Part shown: positions 1 through 7,251 of the stretch, one piece after another
Numbering within the stretch: the first letter of the stretch is position 1
Layout of the letters: each line of letters begins with the position of its first letter
Source: Achromobacter marplatensis
GTDB lineage: Bacteria > Pseudomonadota > Gammaproteobacteria > Burkholderiales > Burkholderiaceae_B
Direction of reading: 5' to 3'
Length of the DNA: 64,000 nt
Assembly: GCF_002209535.1 (NCBI RefSeq)
Contig: NZ_NJIG01000010.1
Coordinates: 62,001-126,000, forward strand
Program-made: the position numbers and the translations under genes
Notes under the pieces: model-generated
Seen by the model: only the letters and a program-made list of their open reading frames with translations
Database searches by the model: none
What the model was told of the DNA's origin: nothing

Positions 1-851
1 AGATCGCGTCCGCCGGCACCTGGATGCCTCGCCTGGCCGAGCATGGCGTGACGGTGTGGGTGTCCACCCCGTCGTTCGCGCACCAGCAGCTGGCCAACCG
101 CGACTTCTCGCCGGCGACCTTGCCGCTGTTGCGCACATTTCTCTTCTGCGGCGAGCCGCTGCCTGCGGCGCTGGCCAAGAAGCTGCGTCAGCGTTTCCCC
201 GGCGCCGTCATCCTGAATACCTACGGCCCTACGGAAGCCACCGTGGCGACCACCTGGATCGAAGTCACCGATGCCGTCCTGGCCGCGCATGACCCGCTGC
301 CGGTGGGACATGCCAAGCCGGACAGCGTGCTGATCGTGGACGAAGGCGAGATCTGCATCGTGGGCGACCACGTGATGCGCGGCTACCTGAACCGTCCCGA
401 CCTGAACGAAGCCAAGCTCTACACCTATGCCGACGGCCGCCGCGCATTCCGCACGGGCGACCTGGGGCAGATGGAAGAGGGCGGCCTGCTGTTCTGCCGC
501 GGCCGCATGGACGACCAGATCAAGCTGAACGGCTACCGCATCGAACTGGCAGAGATCGACGAGGCCCTGCACGGCCTGCCCGGCGTGGAAGGCGGCGCGT
601 GCGCGGTCCTGCGCCGGCCTGACGGCACGGCGGTGCGTTTGATTGGTTTCGTGGCGGGCGCGGCGCAAGCGGCAGAGGCGCGATTTTTGGCGCCGGACGC
701 CTTGGCCGGCTGGAAAGAGCGGCTGGCCCAGCGGCTGCCGCCCTACATGGTGCCGTCTGAATTGGTGGCGTGCCCGGCGCTGCCGATGTCGAACAACCAC
801 AAGATCGACCGCAAGAAGCTGGTCGAGATCTACGCCGGCATTCCGGCGTAG
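1..851 (+). CDS. dltA: DltA-like D-alanine adenylation enzyme (5' truncated)
   Basis: The reading frame is open from the window edge, so the N-terminal part is missing; about 282 residues are visible. They match the C-terminal half of the ANL adenylate-forming family, most closely DltA, which activates D-alanine and loads it on a carrier protein for envelope D-alanylation. Visible signatures are FLFCGEPLP, the NTYGPTEATVA adenine/acyl loop, PVGHAKPD, the RTGDLG hinge motif, GRMDDQIKLNGYR, and a C-terminal PPYMVPSEL...NHKIDRKKL with the family lysine. Bordetella has a related dra locus for D-alanine modification; the rest of such an operon would lie upstream and cannot be seen here. It converges on yggT across a GC-rich hairpin. 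Another amino-acid-activating ANL enzyme is possible but less likely. Confidence 0.85.
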   Translation, partial: IASAGTWMPRLAEHGVTVWVSTPSFAHQQLANRDFSPATLPLLRTFLFCGEPLPAALAKKLRQRFPGAVILNTYGPTEATVATTWIEVTDAVLAAHDPLPVGHAKPDSVLIVDEGEICIVGDHVMRGYLNRPDLNEAKLYTYADGRRAFRTGDLGQMEEGGLLFCRGRMDDQIKLNGYRIELAEIDEALHGLPGVEGGACAVLRRPDGTAVRLIGFVAGAAQAAEARFLAPDALAGWKERLAQRLPPYMVPSELVACPALPMSNNHKIDRKKLVEIYAGIPA

Positions 852-858
852 CGATCAA

Positions 859-884
859 GGGCGGGGCGCAAGGCCCCGCCGTCT
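859..884. terminator. Hairpin between convergent dltA and yggT
   Basis: GGCGGGGC (860-867) pairs with GCCCCGCC (873-880) around a GCAAG loop. Only a weak T-rich tail (gtcttac) follows on the plus strand, so it may be a weak bidirectional terminator. Confidence 0.5.
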
Positions 885-1444
885 TACAGTCCCATCATGC
901 GCTGGCTGAGGTTGTTCAGCACCATCAGCAGCACCTGCGCCACGATCAGCAGCACCAGCGGCGAAAAGTCGATGGCCGTGCGCGGCAGCAGGCGGCGGAT
1001 GGGGTCCAGCATGGGCGCCGTCAGCGATTGCAGCAGCGGCATCATGGGAGCGGTCGGGTTGACCCACGACAGCACGGCCTGGATCAGCGTCAGCCACACC
1101 ACCAGGTTCAGCGCCCATTTGATGGCCATCAACAGGGCCGAGCCCATGGCGGCAGGCAACAGCGCGGCGGGAATCAGCGCGCCGATGGACACCAGCCAGA
1201 TCAGCACGATATAGGCCAGCGCGGCCAGCCAGGTCGCGACCAGGCTCGTCCAATCGATCTTGTTGCCGGCGGGAATGATCTTGCGCAGCGGCATCACCAG
1301 CCAGTTCGTGGCCTGGTAGATAGCGCGCGAAAGCGGATTGAACGGGTGAAGGCGGATCGCGTGCATCCAGGCGCGGGCAATCAATGCCGCGCCAAACAGC
1401 GTGAACACGATTTCGAGGAGAAAGCGGAAGATATCACCGAGCAT
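884..1444 (-). CDS. YggT family membrane protein
   Basis: A 186-residue integral membrane protein with two YGGT repeats. Each repeat has hydrophobic helices followed by a conserved amphipathic stretch: RAIYQATNWLVMPLRKIIP in the first and LTAPMLDPIRRLLP in the second. Four to five transmembrane segments are apparent, and the length matches two-repeat family members. The family is linked to osmotic or ion homeostasis and, in some bacteria, to envelope assembly, but its biochemical role is not settled. It starts at the ATG ending at 1444 and converges on the dltA-like gene. Confidence 0.9.
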   Translation of the reverse strand: MLGDIFRFLLEIVFTLFGAALIARAWMHAIRLHPFNPLSRAIYQATNWLVMPLRKIIPAGNKIDWTSLVATWLAALAYIVLIWLVSIGALIPAALLPAAMGSALLMAIKWALNLVVWLTLIQAVLSWVNPTAPMMPLLQSLTAPMLDPIRRLLPRTAIDFSPLVLLIVAQVLLMVLNNLSQRMMGL

Positions 1445-1602
1445 GGACGCGTTCGCCGAAAAAAGAAGGAGTCAATTGTCGCATGGGAGTTGCCCGTACG
1501 CTGTACACCCTCTGCACGATTGCGGCCCCTCTGGGGAAAACGCGTTGTCGTGGAGGCGCTGGGCGGCGACAAGCCACCGCGTCGTGACTGCCGACGGGCG
1601 TG

Positions 1603-1629
1603 AAAAAGCCGCCCGGCATGCCGGGCGGC
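1603..1629 (-). terminator. Rho-independent terminator of the histone-like gene
   Basis: GCCGCCCGGC (1608-1617) pairs with GCCGGGCGGC (1620-1629). On the minus strand the stem is followed by a run of T (AAAAA at 1603-1607 on the plus strand), directly downstream of the histone-like gene. Confidence 0.85.
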
Positions 1630-1660
1630 TCTGGTGAAGCCAGGGCTTCAACCGTCCTGA

Positions 1661-2374
1661 TTACGGACGGCCACCCGTCGGGAACGGCCACGACGCGGCG
1701 GGGTTCAGCGCGGTCTTCGCGCCCGGGGCAGCAGCCGTCGACGACGGAGGCGTTGCGGGCTTCTTCGGAGCGGCTTTCTTGGCAGCAGGCTTCTTGGCAG
1801 CGGCGGGCTTGGCAGCAGCAGCCGGCTTGGCGGCAGCAGGAGCCTTCTTCGCAGCAGGAGCCTTCTTGGCAGCGGGGGCCTTCTTGGCTACGGCCTTCTT
1901 GGCAGCAGGCGCCTTTTTGGCAGCAGGCGCCTTCTTGGCAGCGGCCTTTTTGGCGGGGGCCTTCTTGGCTACCGCTTTCTTGGCAACAGCCTTCTTGGCG
2001 ACGGCCTTCTTGGCTACCGCTTTCTTGGCGACGGCTTTCTTGGCAACCGCCTTCTTGGCGACAACCTTCTTGGCTACCGCTTTCTTGGCGACGGCCTTCT
2101 TGGCAACCGCCTTCTTGGCGACGACCTTCTTGGCTACCGCTTTCTTGGCGACGGCCTTCTTGGCTACCGCTTTCTTGGCGACGACCTTCTTGGCTGCCGG
2201 CTTCTTGGCGGCAACCTTCTTCACTGCCGGCTTCTTGGCGGCGGCGACTTTCTTGACAGCTACCTTCTTGACAGCGGCTTTCTTGGCCGGTGCGGCCTTC
2301 TTCGCGACTGCCTTCTTGGCGGCGGCGGGCTTCTTCACCGCTGCTTTCTTTACGGCTTTCTTGGCTGTTGCCAT
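1661..2374 (-). CDS. Histone H1-like nucleoid protein with AKKAV repeats
   Basis: A 237-residue, extremely basic, low-complexity protein made almost only of Ala, Lys, Val and Pro, arranged as [10 protein letters not shown] pentapeptides. It has a non-repetitive tail ending [17 protein letters not shown], as in Bordetella BpH1-type eukaryotic H1 homologues. Such proteins bind DNA without strong sequence specificity and compact the nucleoid. An ATG at 2380 is one base from AAGGAG and too close for initiation. The next in-frame ATG (2374, MATAKKA) has 7-nt spacing, so I chose that one. A strong terminator follows. The middle of the gene is a 60-bp tandem array, so length should vary between strains. 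Confidence 0.92.
   Translation of the reverse strand: MATAKKAVKKAAVKKPAAAKKAVAKKAAPAKKAAVKKVAVKKVAAAKKPAVKKVAAKKPAAKKVVAKKAVAKKAVAKKAVAKKVVAKKAVAKKAVAKKAVAKKVVAKKAVAKKAVAKKAVAKKAVAKKAVAKKAVAKKAPAKKAAAKKAPAAKKAPAAKKAVAKKAPAAKKAPAAKKAPAAAKPAAAAKPAAAKKPAAKKAAPKKPATPPSSTAAAPGAKTALNPAASWPFPTGGRP
1981..2190. repeat. 60-bp tandem repeat inside the histone-like gene
   Basis: Segments 1981-2040, 2041-2100 and 2101-2160 are near-identical (1-4 differences, with 59 of 60 matching between the last two), and a partial fourth copy follows. Each unit encodes four pentapeptides (20 residues) and is itself built of 15-bp sub-repeats containing TTCTTGGC. Because the unit is a multiple of three, copy-number change would keep the frame. 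Confidence 0.9.
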
Positions 2375-2524
2375 GGTCATGCTCCTTAGGTTCAGGGGTC
2401 CCAGAACTTAAACCCGTGCCCCGACTCGCCAACAAGGCGAACCGTGCCCGGGCTATTCATCGGCGCATGCCGCTGTTCTGTGCGAGCAACAGCTACTACG
2501 GTTTGCGCTAATGAATTCGGCACA

Positions 2525-2573
2525 GCCATTTGATATGGCCCCCGCTCCTTTGGCGCGAGCCATTTCAAATGGC
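2525..2573. repeat. Two related 15-bp palindromes
   Basis: GCCATTTGATATGGC (2525-2539) and GCCATTTCAAATGGC (2559-2573) are both inverted repeats, the second perfect around its centre. They share their outer bases and their centres are 34 bp apart. This looks like a paired protein-binding site or two small hairpins upstream of the histone-like gene; function is not known. Confidence 0.55.
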
Positions 2574-2640
2574 GCCGGTCGCAGCCTGATCACAGGCCGC
2601 CGACCGCTTGTTCTACGTGTTCGAAATTGTCCCCAAGCCG

Positions 2641-2700
2641 CACCTTCGGCTTACTGCCCCCCGAGGGGGTGTGTTTTGCCTTGAGGCGGCCCGGCGGCAG
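2641..2700. repeat. Likely dispersed GC-rich intergenic repeat
   Basis: The segment with CCTTCGGCTTACTGCCCC, a CCCCCGAGGGGG stem and a TTGAGGCGGCCCGGCGGCAG end resembles a family of intergenic repeats common in Alcaligenaceae and Comamonadaceae genomes. That is recognition from memory; only one copy is present in this window. Confidence 0.4.
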
Positions 2701-2797
2701 AACACCCTGACCAGGGAGAGCGCCATCAAGCCTGTCGCGAACGCGACGCTCCGTGTTGCTGGAGCGTGCCCGCGTCGGGCTTGATGACGAACTGCTT

Positions 2798-3997
2798 TTA
2801 CTCCCAGCTCAGCGTGCCACCAGTTTGGTATTCGATCACGCGAGTTTCAAAAAAGTTGCGTTCCTTTTTAAGATCGATCATTTCCGCCATCCACGGGAAG
2901 GGATTTTCTTCCTGCGGGTACAGCGGTTCGATACCGATTTGCTGGCAACGACGGTTGGCGATGAAGCGCAGGTAGGATTTGAACATAGGTGCGTTCAAGC
3001 CCAACACGCCGCGCGGCATCGTGTCTTCGGCGTAAGCGTATTCGAGTTCGACCGCTTTGCGGAAGAGTTCTCGAATTTCTTCGCGGAATTCCGGCGTCCA
3101 CAGATGCGGATTTTCCAGTTTGACGGTGTTGATCAGGTCGATGCCGAAGTTGCAGTGCATGGATTCATCGCGAAGGATGTACATGTACTGTTCGGCGGCG
3201 CCGGTCATCTTGTTCTGGCGGCCAAGCGCCAGGATCTGCGTGAAGCCCACGTAGAAGAACAGGCCTTCCATCAAGCATGCGAAGACGATCAGCGACTTCA
3301 GCAGCGTCTGGTCGGCTTCGGGCGTGCCCGTCTTGAAGTGGGGGTCCGCGATCGCGTCGATGAACGGGATCAGGAACTCGTCTTTGGCGCGGATGGACGG
3401 AACTTCGTTGTAAGCGTTGAAGATCTCGGCTTCGTCCAGGTCCAGGCTTTCGACGATGTATTGATAGGCGTGCGTGTGGATCGCTTCTTCAAATGCCTGG
3501 CGCAGCAGGAACTGGCGGCATTCGGGCGCCGTGATGTGGCGATAGGTGCCCAGCACGATGTTGTTCGCGGCCAACGAGTCGGCCGTGACGAAGAAACCCA
3601 GGTTGCGCTTGACGATGCGGCGCTCGTCCTCGGTGAGCCCGTTCGGGTTCTTCCAGAGGGCGATGTCGCGCGACATGTTGATCTCTTGCGGCATCCAGTG
3701 GTTGGCGCACGTGGCCAAATACTTTTCCCACGCCCACTTGTACTTGAAAGGCACAAGCTGGTTGACGTCGGTTTCGCCGTTGATGATGCGCTTGTCAGCA
3801 ACCTTTACACGTTGCGAGGTGGCGGTGCCGCTCGCGGCGAGGCCGGCCGCGTGTTCAGGCGCGGCGGGCGTGGGCATGGCGGTGTCGCCGAATACACCGG
3901 TCGCCGCCCGGACTTCGGGCGCAGCCTGCCCGCCACCCGCGGGGGCGGGGGCTTTTGCAGGTTGCGTGGCGAGGGTGTCGTCTTCCCAATTAATCAT
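2798..3997 (-). CDS. nrdB: Class Ia ribonucleotide reductase, beta subunit
   Basis: A 399-residue R2 protein that carries the diiron centre and tyrosyl radical driving reduction of NDPs by NrdA. The spacing of D140, E171, H174 and Y178 equals that of E. coli D84, E115, H118 and Y122, so the first iron ligands and the radical tyrosine are present; Y178 lies in [16 protein letters not shown]. The C-terminus ends in an acidic tail that family knowledge says binds NrdA. The first 70 or so residues are Ala/Pro-rich and look disordered, an extension compared with E. coli. The gene lies 21 bp downstream of nrdA in one operon; GGAG lies 9 nt before the ATG. Confidence 0.97.
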   Translation of the reverse strand: MINWEDDTLATQPAKAPAPAGGGQAAPEVRAATGVFGDTAMPTPAAPEHAAGLAASGTATSQRVKVADKRIINGETDVNQLVPFKYKWAWEKYLATCANHWMPQEINMSRDIALWKNPNGLTEDERRIVKRNLGFFVTADSLAANNIVLGTYRHITAPECRQFLLRQAFEEAIHTHAYQYIVESLDLDEAEIFNAYNEVPSIRAKDEFLIPFIDAIADPHFKTGTPEADQTLLKSLIVFACLMEGLFFYVGFTQILALGRQNKMTGAAEQYMYILRDESMHCNFGIDLINTVKLENPHLWTPEFREEIRELFRKAVELEYAYAEDTMPRGVLGLNAPMFKSYLRFIANRRCQQIGIEPLYPQEENPFPWMAEMIDLKKERNFFETRVIEYQTGGTLSWE

Positions 3998-4018
3998 GAT
4001 TCAATTCTCCGGAGGCGG

Positions 4019-6949
4019 TTATTGGCAGGCTTCGCACTCTTCGAAGCCGGGGTCGCCCGGCCGCATGGTGCAAACCGCCCCGAGAACTTCGGGTTCCGGC
4101 AAAACAGGTGCGGCGCCCACAGCCGCAGCCGTGGATTGGCCACCGGCGGTGACGGCGTTCAGTTCGCCGCCGCGGCCCGTGGATTTTTCGGCGCTGGTGG
4201 CGCCCAGGGTACGCAGGTAGTACGTCGTCTTCAGACCACGCAGCCATGCCAGCTTGTAGGTGTCATCCAGCTTCTTGCCCGATGCGCCCGACATGTAGAT
4301 GTTCAGCGACTGAGCCTGATCGATCCACTTCTGACGGCGCGACGCGCATTCAACCAGCCAGCTCGGTTCGACTTCGAACGCGGTAGCGTAGAGTTCGCGG
4401 AGTTCGGAAGGTACGCGATCGATGCGGGACAGGCTGCCGTCGAAGTACTTGAGGTCGGCGACCATGACTTCGTCCCAGAGACCGAGTTTCTTCAGGTCAC
4501 GCACGAGGTAATCGTTAACGACCGTGAACTCGCCGGAGAGATTCGATTTGACGTACAAGTTCTGGAAAGTAGGTTCGATGCACGCAGATACACCAATGAT
4601 ATTGGAAATAGTCGCGGTTGGGGCAATTGCTACGCAATTGGAGTTGCGCATGCCGTGCTGTTTGATGCGCGCGCGCAACGTATCCCAATCGAGCGAGCTC
4701 GATTCATCGACTTCAACATGGCCACCGCGCTCATCACGCAGCATCTTCAACGTGTCTTGCGGCAAGATGCCACGCGACCACAACGAACCTTCGTACGACT
4801 GATAGCGGCCGCGTTCTTCGGCAAGCAGGCTCGATGCGAAGTAGGCGTGATAGCACACCGCTTCCATCGAACGGTCCGCGAATTCAACCGCAGCTTGCGA
4901 CGCGTACGGCACGCGCATCATCTGCAGGCAATCCTGGAAGCCCATGATGCCCATGCCCACCGGACGATGGCGCGCGTTGGAATTGCGGGCCTTCTCGACG
5001 GCGTAGTAGTTGATGTCGATAACGTTGTCGAGCATGCGCATCGCGATGCTGACGGTGCGCTTGATCTTGTCGTGGTCCAGTTCGAAACCGCCGCCGGCAG
5101 CCGGCTTCATGTGCGCGACCAGGTTCACGGAACCCAGGTTGCACACCGCGATTTCGGATTCGTTCGTGTTCAGCGTGATCTCGGTGCACAGGTTCGAGCT
5201 GTGGACGACGCCCACGTGTTGCTGCGGCGAACGGATGTTGCACGGATCCTTGAACGTGATCCACGGGTGGCCGGTTTCGAACAGCATCGACAGCATCTTG
5301 CGCCACAGCGTCAGCGCCGGCATCTTCTTGTAGAGCTTGAGCTCGCCGCTGGCAACGCGGTTTTCGTAGCCGACGTAGGCTTCTTCGAACGCACGGCCGA
5401 CCTTGTCGTGCAGGTCAGGGCAGTCCGACGGCGAGAACAGCGTCCATTCGCCACCTTCCATGACGCGCTTCATGAACAGGTCGGGAATCCAGTTCGCCGT
5501 GTTCATGTCGTGCGTGCGGCGGCGTTCGTCACCGGTGTTCTTGCGCAGTTCCAGGAATTCTTCGATGTCCAGGTGCCACGATTCCAGGTACGTGCAAACC
5601 GCGCCCTTGCGCTTGCCGCCCTGGTTCACCGCCACGGCGGTGTCGTTGACGACCTTCAGGAACGGGACGACGCCCTGGCTTTCGCCGTTGGTGCCCTTGA
5701 TGTGGCTGCGCAGCGCGCGAACCGGGGTCCAGTCGTTGCCCAGGCCGCCGGCGTACTTGGCCAGCAGCGCGTTTTCCTTGATGGCGTCGTAGATGCCTTC
5801 CAGATCGTCGGAGACGGTGGTCAGGTAGCACGACGACAGCTGCGAGTGCAGCGTGCCCGAGTTGAACAGCGTCGGCGTCGAGCTCATGAAGTCGAACGAG
5901 GACAGGATCTCGTAGAACTCGATGGCGCGCGTTTCGCGATCGGCTTCGCGCAGCGCCAGGCCCATGGCCACGCGCATGAAGAAGACCTGCGGCAGTTCGA
6001 TGCGGGTGCCGCGGATGTGCAGGAAGTAGCGGTCGTACAGGGTCTGCAGGCCGAGGTAGCCGAATTGCAGGTCGCGCTTGGCGTTCAGTGCATGGCCCAG
6101 CTTGGTCAGGTCATAGCTGGCCAGTTCGGGCGACAGCAGGCCGCCTTCGATGCCGCGTGCGATGAACGTGGGGAAGTATTCGGCGTAACGCGCGCCCATG
6201 CCGTCTTGCGACACTTCTTCGCCCAGCACTTCCTTGCGGATCGTGTGCAGCAGCAGACGGGCGGTGACCTGGCTGTAGGCCGGGTCCTTTTCGACCAGTG
6301 CGCGCGCGGACAGGATGGCGGACTTGAACACTTCGTCGACGGGGATGCCGTCGTACAAGTTCTTGACCGTTTCCTTCAGGATGGTTTCGCTGTCGATGAA
6401 TTCGTCCAGGCCTTCGCCGGCGGCGACGATGGTCGCGCGCAGTTCAGCCAGGTCCAGCGGGCGGCGCACGCCGGCATCGGTCACGTTCAGCACGTGTTCC
6501 TGCGGGGCAGCGGCGGCCTTGTCCTGGCCTTCGGCGGCAGCGGCGGCGGCGCGCTCTTGCGTGCGCTTCTCGCGGTACAGGACGTAGGCGCGGGCGACGT
6601 CGTGCTCGCCCGAGCGCATCAGAGCCAGTTCGACCTGGTCCTGGATGTCCTCAATATGGAAGGTGCCGCCGTTGGGGCGGTTGCGCACCAGCGCATTGAC
6701 GGCCTGGCCCGTCAGGTTCTCGACCAGCTCGCGCACCCGCGCGGACGCTGCGCCCTGGCCGCCGTTGACGGCCAGGAAGGCCTTGGTCATGGCGATGGCG
6801 ATCTTGCTGGGTTCGAACCCGACCACCGAGCCATTGCGGCGAATGATGTTGTAGCTGGCCCATTGCCCGCCATTGGCGTCGGCAGGGGAATCGGTTTGCG
6901 AGGGCGGCACGGCCGAAGGCCGGGTCACAGAGGCGATCGTAGTCTGCAT
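4019..6949 (-). CDS. nrdA: Class Ia ribonucleotide reductase, alpha subunit
   Basis: A 976-residue R1 subunit that reduces ribonucleoside diphosphates to deoxyribonucleotides in the cytosol. An N-terminal ATP cone (about residues 30-120, starting NIIRRNGSVVGFEPSKIA) provides dATP feedback. The catalytic domain holds the NSGTLHSQLSSCYL cysteine, SSNLCTEITLN (radical cysteine with N and E) and AVCNLGSVNL. The C-terminus EECEACQ carries the redox-shuttle cysteine pair. An upstream in-frame ATG at 6997 exists, but AGGAG lies 5 nt before the ATG at 6949 (MQTTIASV), so I chose that. Transcription probably starts near 7120, leaving about a 170-nt leader, and is controlled by NrdR. Confidence 0.97.
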   Translation of the reverse strand: MQTTIASVTRPSAVPPSQTDSPADANGGQWASYNIIRRNGSVVGFEPSKIAIAMTKAFLAVNGGQGAASARVRELVENLTGQAVNALVRNRPNGGTFHIEDIQDQVELALMRSGEHDVARAYVLYREKRTQERAAAAAAEGQDKAAAAPQEHVLNVTDAGVRRPLDLAELRATIVAAGEGLDEFIDSETILKETVKNLYDGIPVDEVFKSAILSARALVEKDPAYSQVTARLLLHTIRKEVLGEEVSQDGMGARYAEYFPTFIARGIEGGLLSPELASYDLTKLGHALNAKRDLQFGYLGLQTLYDRYFLHIRGTRIELPQVFFMRVAMGLALREADRETRAIEFYEILSSFDFMSSTPTLFNSGTLHSQLSSCYLTTVSDDLEGIYDAIKENALLAKYAGGLGNDWTPVRALRSHIKGTNGESQGVVPFLKVVNDTAVAVNQGGKRKGAVCTYLESWHLDIEEFLELRKNTGDERRRTHDMNTANWIPDLFMKRVMEGGEWTLFSPSDCPDLHDKVGRAFEEAYVGYENRVASGELKLYKKMPALTLWRKMLSMLFETGHPWITFKDPCNIRSPQQHVGVVHSSNLCTEITLNTNESEIAVCNLGSVNLVAHMKPAAGGGFELDHDKIKRTVSIAMRMLDNVIDINYYAVEKARNSNARHRPVGMGIMGFQDCLQMMRVPYASQAAVEFADRSMEAVCYHAYFASSLLAEERGRYQSYEGSLWSRGILPQDTLKMLRDERGGHVEVDESSSLDWDTLRARIKQHGMRNSNCVAIAPTATISNIIGVSACIEPTFQNLYVKSNLSGEFTVVNDYLVRDLKKLGLWDEVMVADLKYFDGSLSRIDRVPSELRELYATAFEVEPSWLVECASRRQKWIDQAQSLNIYMSGASGKKLDDTYKLAWLRGLKTTYYLRTLGATSAEKSTGRGGELNAVTAGGQSTAAAVGAAPVLPEPEVLGAVCTMRPGDPGFEECEACQ

Positions 6950-7089
6950 GGAAGCTCCTGTGCGAAAACGCGTAGATAGCGACATGACGGCGGTCATGTC
7001 CGGTACGAATGTGGATCTTTTGAGGGGGTCGGAACGCTTGGACGGGCTAGTCCAAAAGGCGTGGCCGACGAGAATCAGCGCTTAGGCGA

Positions 7090-7136
7090 CCACAACATAT
7101 AGTGTAGCACCCCTCGTTGGACACTAATTCTAGTGA
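7090..7136 (-). promoter_or_regulatory. Paired NrdR boxes
   Basis: CCACAACATATAGTGT (7090-7105) matches the 16-mer acaCWAtATaTWGtgt at 14 positions, and ACACTAATTCTAGTGA (7121-7136) matches at 12. The 15-bp gap puts the centres 31 bp apart, three helical turns, the arrangement expected for cooperative NrdR binding. The nrdR gene itself is at 45023-45502. Confidence 0.9.
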
Positions 7137-7155
7137 TCGAGAACTACAGGGACAA
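7127..7155 (-). promoter_or_regulatory. nrdAB promoter
   Basis: On the minus strand TTGTCC (7155-7150) and TAGAAT (7132-7127) are separated by exactly 17 bp. The -10 element lies inside the upstream NrdR box, so bound repressor would block RNA polymerase. Confidence 0.8.
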
Positions 7156-7251
7156 GAAGAAGATATGACGAAGCTCACAAAAGATTGTTACTAAATGCAC
7201 TGGGCGCGCCCAGTAAGGCGCGCCCAGGACAGGACCGCTCAGAGCGAATGT

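Larger units (their letters stand above)
2375..2797. other. Intergenic region: histone-like promoter side and nrdB 3' side
   Basis: No gene is evident. The stretch holds the upstream region of the histone-like gene, a pair of related 15-bp palindromes (2525-2573), a dispersed-repeat-like GC-rich segment (2641-2700), and a small hairpin ACGCTCC/GGAGCGT at about 2743-2766 just past nrdB. Confidence 0.6.

Noticed and set aside
1981..2190. CRISPR-like regular repeats
   Set aside because: The repeats are contiguous coding units without unique spacers and encode the histone-like tail.
2753..6979. A 1408-codon open frame on the plus strand opposite nrdAB
   Set aside because: It is the antisense shadow of two certain genes, caused by high GC at third positions; its protein has no family resemblance.
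6950..6997. Upstream ATG for nrdA (16 extra residues)
   Set aside because: No ribosome site there, while AGGAG precedes the ATG at 6949.
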